DNA of 64,000 nucleotides from Acidimicrobiales bacterium (GTDB lineage Bacteria; Actinomycetota; Acidimicrobiia; Acidimicrobiales; SZUA-35). Below are positions 49,362 through 58,390 of this stretch, one piece after another (within the stretch, counting starts at the first letter, position 1; each line of letters starts with the position of its first letter). The stretch spans positions 4,836,001-4,900,000 of the forward strand of contig JAWKIO010000005.1 of NCBI GenBank assembly GCA_041394265.1. The letters are read 5' to 3'. Made by a program: the position numbers and the translations under genes. A model generated the notes under the pieces. That model saw only the letters and a list, made by a program, of their open reading frames with translations, had not been told where the DNA came from and made no database searches.

Positions 49362-50386
49362 TGGCGGGTTCGGGTAAGGCGCACCTGCGCCCCGAAGGCG
49401 AGGCGCTGCTGCGAGTCGAAGACCTCACGGTCGAGTTCCCTGCCGGGCGCGGCGCGGTCGTTCACGCCGTCAGCGGCATCAGCTTCGACATCGCACCGGG
49501 CGAGACCCTCGGGCTCGTGGGGGAGTCCGGATGTGGCAAGTCGACCACCGGTCGGGCGATTCTCCAGCTGCCGGTCCCCACCGGCGGCTCGGTCAAGCTC
49601 GACGGCAAGGAGCTCACCGCCCTCAAGGGTGAGGCGCTGCGGGAGATGCGCACCAATCTCCAGATGATCTTCCAGGATCCGATCTCTTCGCTCAACCCTC
49701 GTCGCACGATCGGCGACGTCGTCGCCGAGCCGCTCAACGTGTGGGGGCCGGCCGACGACGCCAAGCAGAAGCAACTGGTCGATACCATGCTCGACGCCGT
49801 GGGGATCGACCCCGACGTCGCTCGGCCGAAGTATCCGCACGAGTTCTCCGGCGGTCAGTGCCAGCGCATCTCGATCGCCCGCTCGCTCGTGCTCGAGCCC
49901 CAACTGATCATCTGCGACGAACCGGTCTCGGCACTCGACGTGTCGGTGCAGGCCCAGATCCTCAACATGCTCGAAGACCTGAAGGCCCGCTACGGCCTCA
50001 CCCTGGTCTTCATCGCCCACGACCTCGCCGTCGTCAAGAACATCAGCGACCGAGTCGCCGTGATGTACCTCGGCAAGATGTGCGAGGTGTCCGAGTCCGA
50101 CGAGCTCTATGCCAACCCGGCACATCCGTACACCCAGCTGCTGTTGAGCTCGGCGCCCATTCCCGACCCGATGATCGTCCTCGACGAAGAGGTACTGGTC
50201 GACGAGGGCCTGCCATCACCGATCAACCCGCCCTCGGGTTGCCGATTCCGCACCCGGTGCCCGTATGCAGACGAGGTCTGCTCGAGCACCGAGCCACAGA
50301 TGCGTCGCGTTGGCGACGACCATTTCGTGGCGTGCCACCATCCTCTGATTCCCGTTCAGGAGTCAGAGCTCACGATCACACCATGA
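49361..50386 (+). CDS. Peptide/nickel-type ABC importer, ATP-binding protein (DppF-like)
   Basis: A 341-residue ABC ATPase: VGESGCGKSTTGRAIL (Walker A), FQDPISSLNPRRT, YPHEFSGGQCQRISIA (signature), LIICDEPVSALD, and the C-terminal CRFRTRCPYADEVC domain. Together with the DppD-like protein it forms the ATPase pair of a Dpp/Opp importer. Overlaps the first ATPase gene by TGATG. Confidence 0.9.
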   Translation: MAGSGKAHLRPEGEALLRVEDLTVEFPAGRGAVVHAVSGISFDIAPGETLGLVGESGCGKSTTGRAILQLPVPTGGSVKLDGKELTALKGEALREMRTNLQMIFQDPISSLNPRRTIGDVVAEPLNVWGPADDAKQKQLVDTMLDAVGIDPDVARPKYPHEFSGGQCQRISIARSLVLEPQLIICDEPVSALDVSVQAQILNMLEDLKARYGLTLVFIAHDLAVVKNISDRVAVMYLGKMCEVSESDELYANPAHPYTQLLLSSAPIPDPMIVLDEEVLVDEGLPSPINPPSGCRFRTRCPYADEVCSSTEPQMRRVGDDHFVACHHPLIPVQESELTITP

Positions 50387-50483
50387 AGGGACAACGACCG
50401 CTCGCGCGGTCGGGCATGAGTGACCGTGTCCAACGGGCGGGCCAGATCGGCCCGCACCAAACCGAAGTAGGGGAGATACCTGA

Positions 50484-52289
50484 ATGAAATGGCATGAGTT
50501 GAAGAAGCTCATCGCTGTCGTGTTCGCACTCTCGATCGTGGCCGCCGCCTGCGGTGGCAGCGGGAGCGACAGTGCGGGCGGGGACAGCGAGGGCGCCGGG
50601 GACACCAGCGCGACGACGGCCGCACCGCAAGCGGGCGACGAAGCCGAGGGCGACGTCGATACCGAGGTCGAGGAACGAACCGACGCACCCGACTACGGCG
50701 GCACCGTCAGCATCGGCCTGGAAGCCGAGGCCACCGGTCTGCGGCCGTGGGAAGATGCGTGCTCGTCGCCCTGCTACAACATGATGATCAGCATCTACGA
50801 CAAGCTGACCGAGCAGGCGTCCGACGGTTCCATCCAGCCGTACCTCGCCGAGTCGATCACGCCGAACGCCGACTTCACCGAATACGTGATGACCCTGCGT
50901 CCGGGCGTCACCTTCCACAACGGCACCGAGCTCACCGCCCAGACCATCGCCGACATGTTCCCCCTCCAGCAGGAAGGCGCCGCTGCCGCCGGATCGCTCG
51001 GCTCGTCGAAACTGATCGGCGTCGAAGCCACCGGTGATCTCGAGGTGACCTACACGCTGAGCGGGTCGAACTCGGCCTTCCCGTCGTACCTGTCGCGTGC
51101 ACCGCTGGGCATGGTCTTCGACCCGGCCGCAGCAGCTGCCGACCCCGAGGGTTACAGCACCGCACCGATCGGCACCGGCCCGTTCGTGATCGAAAAGCGT
51201 GACCTCGACAACGAAACCGTGGTCGTCCGCAACGACAACTACTGGATGTCGGATGCCGATGGCAACCAGCTGCCGTACCTCGACTCGATCGTGTTCAAGC
51301 CGATTCCCGACGAAGGCACCCGTCTCGACGCCCTCACCTCGGGCACGAACAACGCGATGCAGACCCTTCGCCAGGGCACCATTCGTGACGCCCGGGCCGT
51401 CGGCGACTCGATCGTGCTCTTCGAGCACCAGGGTTCCAACACCGGTGGCGGCATGTTCAACGTGGCCGTCGCTCCCTACGACGACCTCCGGGTTCGTAAG
51501 GGCCTCACGCTCATGAACGACCAGGCCGGCGTGATCGAAGCGCTCGGCGGCACCGGCATCTCGCTGCCTTCCACCCAGTGGTTCAGCGCCGACAGCCCGT
51601 GGTGGAGCCAGAAGGCCGCCGACGCTTGGCCGCAGTTCGACTTCGAGGCCGGCAAGGCCATGGTGCAGGAGTACGTCGACGATCCAGAGCGCTCCGACGG
51701 CAAGGCCGCCGGTGAGCCGATCGACGTCGAGTTGTCGTGCCAGCCGGATCCGACCCTGATCGCCGCCATGCAGGTGCTCGAGCAGGTGTGGACCGGGTCG
51801 GAATTGGTGAACGTCACGCTCACCAACTTCGATCAGCAGACCCACATCAACAACGCCCTCGGCGCCGACAACGGCTTCATCGGCGTCCACGGTGCCCACT
51901 GCTGGCGCTGGAGCTCCGAGGACGATCCGTCGATCTCGCTGAACCCGTTCCTGGCGCCGTACAGCGCCGAGAACGCAGCCGAGAATGGTCTCGACGGCAT
52001 CGTGTCACCGTCGAACTTCGCCAACTGGTTCAGCCCCGAAGCCTTCCAGCTGGCCCAAGAGGCGATTGCCACCGACGACTTCGAGACCCGCAAGGGGCTC
52101 TACGAGCAGATCAACCTGATCATCGGCGAGGAACAGCCGATCTGGTACTCGGGTTCGACTGCCACCGCCATTGGCGTCACTCCCGACATCCGAGGCCTCA
52201 ACAGCTGGACCCTGCCCAGCGGTGACCTCGGTATCGGGCATCCCTCGGCCGAAGGCCGCTGGACCCAGGTGTACATGAACACCAAGTAA
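50484..52289 (+). CDS. Peptide/nickel-type ABC importer, substrate-binding lipoprotein
   Basis: A 601-residue SBP_bac_5 protein. Signal peptide with lipobox (LIAVVFALSIVAAACGG, Cys at about residue 23), then an acidic/Thr-rich linker to residue 60, and the binding domain starting GGTVSIGLEAEATGLRPWEDACSSPCYNMMISIYDKL, ending NTK. It would capture peptides or related ligands outside and hand them to the permeases. RBS GGGGAG. A large hairpin follows before the permeases. Confidence 0.9.
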   Translation: MKWHELKKLIAVVFALSIVAAACGGSGSDSAGGDSEGAGDTSATTAAPQAGDEAEGDVDTEVEERTDAPDYGGTVSIGLEAEATGLRPWEDACSSPCYNMMISIYDKLTEQASDGSIQPYLAESITPNADFTEYVMTLRPGVTFHNGTELTAQTIADMFPLQQEGAAAAGSLGSSKLIGVEATGDLEVTYTLSGSNSAFPSYLSRAPLGMVFDPAAAAADPEGYSTAPIGTGPFVIEKRDLDNETVVVRNDNYWMSDADGNQLPYLDSIVFKPIPDEGTRLDALTSGTNNAMQTLRQGTIRDARAVGDSIVLFEHQGSNTGGGMFNVAVAPYDDLRVRKGLTLMNDQAGVIEALGGTGISLPSTQWFSADSPWWSQKAADAWPQFDFEAGKAMVQEYVDDPERSDGKAAGEPIDVELSCQPDPTLIAAMQVLEQVWTGSELVNVTLTNFDQQTHINNALGADNGFIGVHGAHCWRWSSEDDPSISLNPFLAPYSAENAAENGLDGIVSPSNFANWFSPEAFQLAQEAIATDDFETRKGLYEQINLIIGEEQPIWYSGSTATAIGVTPDIRGLNSWTLPSGDLGIGHPSAEGRWTQVYMNTK

Positions 52290-52299
52290 TCCCAATTCC

Positions 52300-52333
52300 G
52301 GGTGGGGCGGGGCCGCAGCGCCTCGCCCCACCC
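52300..52333 (+). promoter_or_regulatory. Intercistronic hairpin between binding protein and permeases
   Basis: GGGTGGGGCG and CGCCCCACCC form a 10-bp stem around a GC-rich loop. No T-run follows, so partial termination or mRNA stabilisation is likely, which would keep the binding protein more abundant than the permeases. Confidence 0.6.
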
Positions 52334-52383
52334 GCCCTCGTTCCCACCACGTTGCCCCACCTCGGGCAGGAGGACCCCCGACA

Positions 52384-53337
52384 ATGCTCAAGCTGATCGC
52401 CTGGAGACTCGTGCGGTTGCTCGCCACGCTCCTCGCCGTGTCGATCATCACCTTCGGCATGACCAAGCTCCTGCCCGGTGATCCGGTCAACGCCATCCTC
52501 GGGGTCGACAACCTCCAGGATCCGGAACTCGTCGAGCAGATTCGCGAGGAGCTGCACCTCAACGACCCGCTCCCGGTGCAGTACGCCCGGTGGCTCGGCA
52601 ACGCCGTGCAAGGTGATCTCGGCCGGTCCTACATCACCGATCAGCCGGTCATGACCACGATCAAGGAACGCATCCCGGTCACGGCCCAACTCGCCTTCAT
52701 GGCGGTGATCATCGCCGTGCTGCTCGCCGTGCCCATTGGGGTGCTCGGCGCCTACAAGCAGGGGAAGAAGGCCGACCAGATCAGCTCAGCCGGCGTGCAG
52801 GTCGCACTGTCGGTGCCGAACTTCATCACCGGCATCTTCCTGACCTATTTGTTCTCCATCAAGCTCGGTTGGTTTCCGAACTCGAGCTGGAAACGGCTGA
52901 GCGAGGCCGGACTGATCGACAACCTGAAGTCAGCGATCCTGCCGTCCGTTGCGCTCGCCTCAACCCAGATGGCGATCTTCTCCCGCCTCGTGCGTTCCGA
53001 CATGATCGCCACCCTGCAGGAGAATTTCGTGCTCTCCGCCCGAGCCAAGGGCCTCAAGGACCGCTACATCCTGCTCCGCCATGCCTTACGACCGAGTTCG
53101 CTGAGCCTCGTCACGATCGTCGGCATCAACTTCGGTGCGCTCCTCGGCGGCACCGTCGTGATCGAGTTCCTCTTCGCCATCCCCGGGTTGGGCGGACGAC
53201 TCCTGAACGCCATCAGCCAGCGTGACATCATGGTGATCCAGGGGATCACGGTGTTCGTGGCTGCGGTCTATGTCATCATCAACACCCTTGTCGACCTGCT
53301 CTACGCCGTCGTCGATCCGCGAATCCGAAAGGGCTGA
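52384..53337 (+). CDS. Peptide/nickel-type ABC importer, permease (DppB-like)
   Basis: A 317-residue integral membrane protein with about six helices. It begins LKLIAWRLVRLLATLLAVSIITFGMTKLLPGDPV, typical for DppB, and has the EAA-like loop ARAKGLKDRYILLRHALRPSSL. It forms half of the channel with the DppC-like permease five bases downstream. Confidence 0.92.
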   Translation: MLKLIAWRLVRLLATLLAVSIITFGMTKLLPGDPVNAILGVDNLQDPELVEQIREELHLNDPLPVQYARWLGNAVQGDLGRSYITDQPVMTTIKERIPVTAQLAFMAVIIAVLLAVPIGVLGAYKQGKKADQISSAGVQVALSVPNFITGIFLTYLFSIKLGWFPNSSWKRLSEAGLIDNLKSAILPSVALASTQMAIFSRLVRSDMIATLQENFVLSARAKGLKDRYILLRHALRPSSLSLVTIVGINFGALLGGTVVIEFLFAIPGLGGRLLNAISQRDIMVIQGITVFVAAVYVIINTLVDLLYAVVDPRIRKG

Positions 53338-53342
53338 GTGCC

Positions 53343-54326
53343 ATGACCATCGCCGAAGGCACCACCACCGCCGAAGATCTCATCGTCTTCGCCGAGGCCG
53401 ACCAACCGCCTCCTGGAAACGAACCGAAGGGCCGCGAATCGGCCCTTTCGATCTTCCGGTCGATGCCGATCGTGGTCAAGCTGGCCGCGATCTGGCTGAT
53501 CCTCATCGTCGTCGGTGCACTCTATGCCAAGCTCGACGGCCTCCTCGACGACGCATTGCCGTTGAAGGATCCGTTGCTCCAGAACAACATCTTCAATCCG
53601 AAGACCGGCCAGCGGGGCACAGGGTCGCCGATCGAGAACCCCAGCGGCAATCATTGGTTGGGCACCGACGTGCTCGCCCGTGACAGCTTCTCCCGCATCG
53701 TTCACGGGGCCTGGGTATCGATGATCGTCGCCACCGTGTCGGCCGTCGTCGGTGTCTGCGTCGGCGGCTTCCTCGGCTCGCTGGTCGGCTTCGTCCGGGG
53801 TCGCACCGAAACCATCGTGATGGCTTTCATCGACGTGATCCTCGCCTTCCCCGCCCTCATCCTCCTGCTCGCCATGGTGTCGATCTTCGAGGTCCGCAAC
53901 CTCTACGTGATCGCCGGCGTCATCGGCTTCCTGTCGATTCCGGCCTACACCCGTGTGGCCCGGGCCAATTCCCTCGCCATCTCCAATCGCGAGTTCGTGC
54001 TCGCCGCTCGAGCGATCGGCACCAAGCCCCGCACGATCCTGTTCAAAGAGATCATTCCCAACGTCTTCCCGACGCTGCTCTCCTACGCGCTGGTGGCCGC
54101 GGCCTTCGTGATCGTGGTCGAGGGTTCGCTGTCGTTCCTCGGCCTGAGCGTGTCACCACCCACGCCTACCTGGGGCAACATGATCAACGAGGCCCGACGC
54201 GACATCAAGGTGTCGATTCTGCCGGTGCTATGGCCCTCGCTCGCGCTGACCCTGACAGTCTTGTCGCTCAACCAGGTCGGCGACTGGTTCCAGAAGCGGC
54301 GTGCGGTGCGTTCCTCCGCTCTGTAG
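53343..54326 (+). CDS. Peptide/nickel-type ABC importer, permease (DppC-like)
   Basis: A 327-residue permease: cytoplasmic N-terminus, first helix (VVKLAAIWLILIVVGALYA), GTDVLARDSFSRIVHGA (DppC signature), EAA loop AARAIGTKPRTILFKEIIPN, and SLSFLGLSVSPPTPTWGNM near the C-terminus. It pairs with the DppB-like permease. Last gene of the operon; convergent with the dehydrogenase two bases away. Confidence 0.92.
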   Translation: MTIAEGTTTAEDLIVFAEADQPPPGNEPKGRESALSIFRSMPIVVKLAAIWLILIVVGALYAKLDGLLDDALPLKDPLLQNNIFNPKTGQRGTGSPIENPSGNHWLGTDVLARDSFSRIVHGAWVSMIVATVSAVVGVCVGGFLGSLVGFVRGRTETIVMAFIDVILAFPALILLLAMVSIFEVRNLYVIAGVIGFLSIPAYTRVARANSLAISNREFVLAARAIGTKPRTILFKEIIPNVFPTLLSYALVAAAFVIVVEGSLSFLGLSVSPPTPTWGNMINEARRDIKVSILPVLWPSLALTLTVLSLNQVGDWFQKRRAVRSSAL

Positions 54327-54327
54327 A

Positions 54328-55194
54328 TCAGGGGTTCTGGAGTAGGTCGATAAGGCTGCTCGTATCCCACCGGTTGCCGCCTCGGGCCTGGACTCGGGCG
54401 TAGAACTGATCGACCAGGGCTGCCACCGGCAGGCTGGCGCCTCGGGCATTGCCCTCGTCGAGGGCAATGCCAAGATCCTTGCGCATCCAATCGACGGCGA
54501 AGCCGAAGTCGAACGACCCCTCGACCATCGTGGTGCCGCGGTTGTCCATCTGCCACGATCCCGCGGCTCCCTTCGAGATCGTGGCCAGCACCCGGTCGGT
54601 ATCGAGCCCGGCCAGCATCGCCAGGTGGAGACCTTCGGAGAGTCCCTGCAGCGTGCCGGCGATCGCGATCTGGTTGACCATCTTCGTGAGCTGGCCACTG
54701 CCGACGGGCCCGATGAGCGTGGCGTTGATGGCGTACGTCTCGAGCAGGGGAGCGACGGATTCGAACGTCTCGGCCTCACCACCGCACATGACGGTGAGCC
54801 GACCGTTCTCGGCGCCGGCTTGCCCTCCTGACACCGGACCGTCGACGAAACCCACGCCCCGGGCGACGCAGGCGTCGCCGAGTTCACGAGCCAGTGCGGC
54901 CGATGCCGTGGTGTGATCGATCAGCACGCTGCCGTTGGCCATCGCATCGAGCGCTCCGTCGTCGCCGTAGACGACCGACCGAACGTCGTCGTCGTTGCCG
55001 ACGATCGTGATGACCACCTCGGCGCCCTCGGCTGCGTTCGCCGGGGTGGCCGCCAGTGCGCCGCCGTACTGTTCGACCCATGCGTCAGCCTTCGAGGAGG
55101 TCCGGTTGTACACCGTGACCTCGTGCCCGGCCTGCTGGAGATGCCCGGCCATGGGAAACCCCATGACACCCAGTCCGATGAATCCGATGCGCAT
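54328..55194 (-). CDS. NAD(P)-dependent 3-hydroxyisobutyrate/6-phosphogluconate dehydrogenase-family oxidoreductase
   Basis: A 288-residue beta-hydroxyacid dehydrogenase: Rossmann GFIGLGVMGFPMAGHLQQAGH at the N-terminus, DGPVSGGQAGAENGRLTVMCGG (substrate loop), and the catalytic lysine in GSGQLTKMVNQI (about residue 170). Members oxidise 3-hydroxyisobutyrate, tartronate semialdehyde or similar acids, or reduce them. Substrate unknown. RBS GAGGAG before the ATG. Divergent from the aminotransferase at 55274. Confidence 0.9.
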   Translation of the reverse strand: MRIGFIGLGVMGFPMAGHLQQAGHEVTVYNRTSSKADAWVEQYGGALAATPANAAEGAEVVITIVGNDDDVRSVVYGDDGALDAMANGSVLIDHTTASAALARELGDACVARGVGFVDGPVSGGQAGAENGRLTVMCGGEAETFESVAPLLETYAINATLIGPVGSGQLTKMVNQIAIAGTLQGLSEGLHLAMLAGLDTDRVLATISKGAAGSWQMDNRGTTMVEGSFDFGFAVDWMRKDLGIALDEGNARGASLPVAALVDQFYARVQARGGNRWDTSSLIDLLQNP

Positions 55195-55273
55195 GCCGAT
55201 GTCTCCTCACAGATCGTGCGGCGACGCCCGCGATCGGTTGCGGACGCTGCCCCTCCTGGCAGGATAGGAAGCA

Positions 55274-56431
55274 ATGTCGTCGCGTCGTAGCCAGATCGCA
55301 CCGTTTCACGTGATGGAAGTGATGCGTCAGGCACAGGAACACGAGTCGGCAGGCAACGAGGTCCTGCACCTCGAGGTCGGCCAACCCGGCACGCCGGCGC
55401 CGGCGGGCGCCCGAGCCGCGGCGATCGCCGCCATCGGCACCGCCACGCTCGGCTACACCGCCGCCCTCGGAACACCGGAGCTACGTGCTCGCATCGCTCG
55501 CTGGTACGACGAACGACACCAGCTCGCCGTCGATCCCGGCTGCGTCGTCGTGACCACCGGGGCGTCGGGCAGCTGCGTCCTGGCGTTCCTCGCCCTGTGG
55601 GACCCCGGCGATCGGGTCGCCGTGATCGAGCCGGGATATCCGTGCTACCGAAACGATCTCGAAGCCCTCGGCATCGATGTCGTCGGGCTCCCCGTCGACA
55701 TCGCCGACCAGTGCAAACCGACCATCGAACAACTCGACGCGCTCCTCCCGCTCGACGGCCTGGTGCTCGCCAGCCCGAGCAACCCGACGGGCACCGTGCT
55801 CGCCGACCACGAGCTGCAAGCGCTCGCCCGCTGGGCCGACGTCAACGAGGTCCGCCTCGTCGTCGACGAGATCTATCACGGCATCACCTTCGACCGCCCC
55901 GCCACCACCGCCCTTGCCCACAGCGCGAACGTGGTCGTCTTCAACAGCTTCTCGAAGTACTTCTCCATGACCGGCTGGCGCCTCGGCTGGATCGTGGCCC
56001 CGCTCGACCTCATCGCCCCCCTCGAGCGGCTGGCGCAGAACCTGAGTATCTGTGCGCCGAGCGTGTCGCAGGTGGCCGGGCTTGCGGCGTTCGACGACCT
56101 CGCCGAACTCGATGCCAACGTCGCCGTCTATGCCGAGAACCGGCGCATCATGCTCGAGGGGTTGGCCAACGCCGGCTTCGATGAGCTCGCGCCGGCCGAC
56201 GGTGCCTTCTATGTGTGGGCCAGTATCCGACACCTTGGCATGGACGCCGTCGACCTGTGCCAACAGTGGCTCCGCGAACTCGACATCGCCGTCACCCCCG
56301 GGATCGACTTCGATCCCAGACGCGGCCACGATTTCGTGCGATTCTCATACGCCGGTTCGACCGCCCACATCACCGAGGCCATGCACCGTCTGGGTCGCTG
56401 GCACGCAGCACGAGAAGAGTCAGCGTCATGA
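55274..56431 (+). CDS. Class I/II aminotransferase (PLP)
   Basis: A 385-residue fold-type I enzyme: LEVGQPGTPAPAGARAAA, GYTAALGTPELRARIA, VVTTGASGSCVLAFLAL, SPSNPTGTVL, VDEIYHGITF and NSFSKYFSMTGWRLGW with the PLP lysine (about residue 229). It matches the aspartate/aromatic-type group; substrates are not determinable. It overlaps the DUF983 gene (ATGA), starting an operon with DUF983 and mycothione reductase. Confidence 0.91.
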   Translation: MSSRRSQIAPFHVMEVMRQAQEHESAGNEVLHLEVGQPGTPAPAGARAAAIAAIGTATLGYTAALGTPELRARIARWYDERHQLAVDPGCVVVTTGASGSCVLAFLALWDPGDRVAVIEPGYPCYRNDLEALGIDVVGLPVDIADQCKPTIEQLDALLPLDGLVLASPSNPTGTVLADHELQALARWADVNEVRLVVDEIYHGITFDRPATTALAHSANVVVFNSFSKYFSMTGWRLGWIVAPLDLIAPLERLAQNLSICAPSVSQVAGLAAFDDLAELDANVAVYAENRRIMLEGLANAGFDELAPADGAFYVWASIRHLGMDAVDLCQQWLRELDIAVTPGIDFDPRRGHDFVRFSYAGSTAHITEAMHRLGRWHAAREESAS

Positions 56432-56958
56432 ACCAACCACGACTGGTCAAGGATCAACCCAAGCGCCCCGGTCCATCGACGCCGACGCTGTTGCGTCGCG
56501 GGGCGACCATGGCGTGCCCGGCGTGTGGCGAACGAAAGGGGTTGTTCCGGCGATGGACCAAGATGGCCGATGCCTGCCCCAATTGCGGGCTCGTCTTCGG
56601 TCGGTTCGAAGGCCAGTGGATCGGCGCCATCGGGATCAACACGATCGCCAGCTTCTTCATCTTGATGGTGTTCGTCGGGGTGGCCACGGCGCTGTCGTTC
56701 CCCAACCCGAACGCCAAGGCACTCATCATCATGTCGGTGATCGTGGCCGTGACGATGCCGCTCCTGCTCTTCCCGTTCAGTCGAACGTTCTGGATGGGGA
56801 TGGACCTCATGATGACCCCGCTCGAACCGCACGAGGTCGACTGGACCAAGGTCGAGCCCGCCATCGCCGACGACATGAAGCGGCGGGCAGCCGAGATCGA
56901 ACGCGAGCGGGCCGAGGCGGAAGCGGCACTCCAACGAACGACCGAAGGTGAGCAGTGA
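56428..56958 (+). CDS. DUF983 family membrane protein with zinc ribbon
   Basis: A 176-residue protein. Two CxxC pairs (ACPACGERKGLF, then ACPNCGLVFGRF) form a probable zinc ribbon at residues 30-55, followed by two membrane helices (IGAIGINTIASFFILMVFVGVATAL and ALIIMSVIVAVTMPLLLFPF) and a charged helical tail (RRAAEIERERAEAEAAL). This is DUF983, of unknown function. Overlaps the aminotransferase and the reductase (ATGA, GTGA). Confidence 0.85.
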   Translation: MNQPRLVKDQPKRPGPSTPTLLRRGATMACPACGERKGLFRRWTKMADACPNCGLVFGRFEGQWIGAIGINTIASFFILMVFVGVATALSFPNPNAKALIIMSVIVAVTMPLLLFPFSRTFWMGMDLMMTPLEPHEVDWTKVEPAIADDMKRRAAEIERERAEAEAALQRTTEGEQ

Positions 56959-58328
56959 CAACCGAGACCTACGACCTGATCATCGTCGGAAGCGGCTCGG
57001 GGAACTCCATCCCCGAGTATCTCGACGGCTGGAAGATCGCCATCGTGGAGCGCGACGTCTTCGGTGGGACCTGCCTGAACCGTGGCTGCATCCCCTCGAA
57101 GATGTTCGTCCTGCCGGCCGACGTCGCCGAGACGGTTCGCCACGCCCAGCGGCTCGGCATCAATGCCAGCGTGGCGAACATCGACTGGGTGGGCATCCGC
57201 GACCGGGTGTTCGGCCTCATCGACCCGATCGCCGCCGGGGGAGAGGTGTACCGCGCTACCGGCTCCGAACACATCACGCTGCTGCGTGGCACGGCGCGCT
57301 TCATCGGCGACAAGACGTTCAACGTGGCCGGGCCCGATGGGTCCAACCAGACCATCACTGCGCCGAAGGTGCTGCTCGCCGCCGGCGCTCGACCGATGAT
57401 CCCGGCCATCCCCGGACTGGCCGACGTTCGCTACCACACGTCCGACTCGATCATGCGGCTCGACCACTTCCCACCACGGCTCGGCATCATCGGTGGCGGC
57501 TTCATCGCCGTCGAGATGGGGCACGTGTTCAGCGGGCTCGGCTCCGACGTCCATGTGTTCAACCGCTCGACGAGGCTCCTCCGCCACCACGACGCCGAGA
57601 TCTCCGACCGATTCACGCAAGTGTTCTCCGAGCGAGTCACCTTCCACGCCGGGTGCATCCCCGACCGCATCGAGCACGCCGACCACACGATCCTCGTGCA
57701 TGCCGACGGGCACACCCACGAGTTCGACGAGCTGCTCGTCGCGACGGGGCGGGTCCCCAACAGCGACCTCCTCGACGCTGCCGCCGGCGGGCTCGAGCTG
57801 CACGACGATGGTCGGGTGGTGGTCGACGAGACGATGGCGACGCCGGTCGAGGGTGTCTGGGCGGTGGGTGATCTTGCGAACTCCTACCAGCTGAAGCACT
57901 TGGCGAATGCCGAGGCCAAGGTCGCCTTCTGGAACCTTGCGCATCCTGACGACCTCCGCTCGACCAACTATGCGGCCGTGCCGTCGGCGGTCTTCAGTGA
58001 TCCGCAGGTGGCAACGGTCGGCTACTCGGAGTCCGAAGCGACCATGTTGGGCATCGACTATGCGGTCGGGCGCCGTGACTATGGCGGCACCGCCTATGGC
58101 TGGGCGCTGATCGACGAGACGTCGTTCGCGAAGGTCCTGGTCAGCCGGTCCACCGGTCTGGTCATCGGCGCCCACATCATCGGGCCGCAAGCCGCCACAC
58201 TGATCCAGCCGCTCATCCAGGCCATGCAGTTCGGGCTGCCGGCCGAGCGCATGGCCCGCGAGATGTACTACATCCACCCGGCTCTTACCGAAGTGGTCGA
58301 AAACGCCCTGCTCGATGCCCTCGAGTGA
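56955..58328 (+). CDS. mtr: Mycothione reductase
   Basis: A 457-residue pyridine nucleotide-disulphide oxidoreductase. FAD site IIVGSGSGNSIPEYL, redox disulphide GGTCLNRGCIPSKMF (Cys-x4-Cys), NAD(P) site GIIGGGFIAVEMGHVF, VWAVGDLAN and the C-terminal HPALTEVVENAL with the catalytic His-Glu pair. GSGSGNS and IPSKM are typical of mycothione reductase rather than glutathione reductase. It reduces oxidised mycothiol, the main low-molecular-weight thiol of actinobacteria, and could thereby feed reductant to the glutathione peroxidase. GTG start overlapping DUF983. Confidence 0.9.
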   Translation: MTTETYDLIIVGSGSGNSIPEYLDGWKIAIVERDVFGGTCLNRGCIPSKMFVLPADVAETVRHAQRLGINASVANIDWVGIRDRVFGLIDPIAAGGEVYRATGSEHITLLRGTARFIGDKTFNVAGPDGSNQTITAPKVLLAAGARPMIPAIPGLADVRYHTSDSIMRLDHFPPRLGIIGGGFIAVEMGHVFSGLGSDVHVFNRSTRLLRHHDAEISDRFTQVFSERVTFHAGCIPDRIEHADHTILVHADGHTHEFDELLVATGRVPNSDLLDAAAGGLELHDDGRVVVDETMATPVEGVWAVGDLANSYQLKHLANAEAKVAFWNLAHPDDLRSTNYAAVPSAVFSDPQVATVGYSESEATMLGIDYAVGRRDYGGTAYGWALIDETSFAKVLVSRSTGLVIGAHIIGPQAATLIQPLIQAMQFGLPAERMAREMYYIHPALTEVVENALLDALE

Positions 58329-58390
58329 GTGAACTTGCTGCTCATGACGGGCCAAAACCGCCGATACAGTCGAGGTAGAGAGGAGCACCG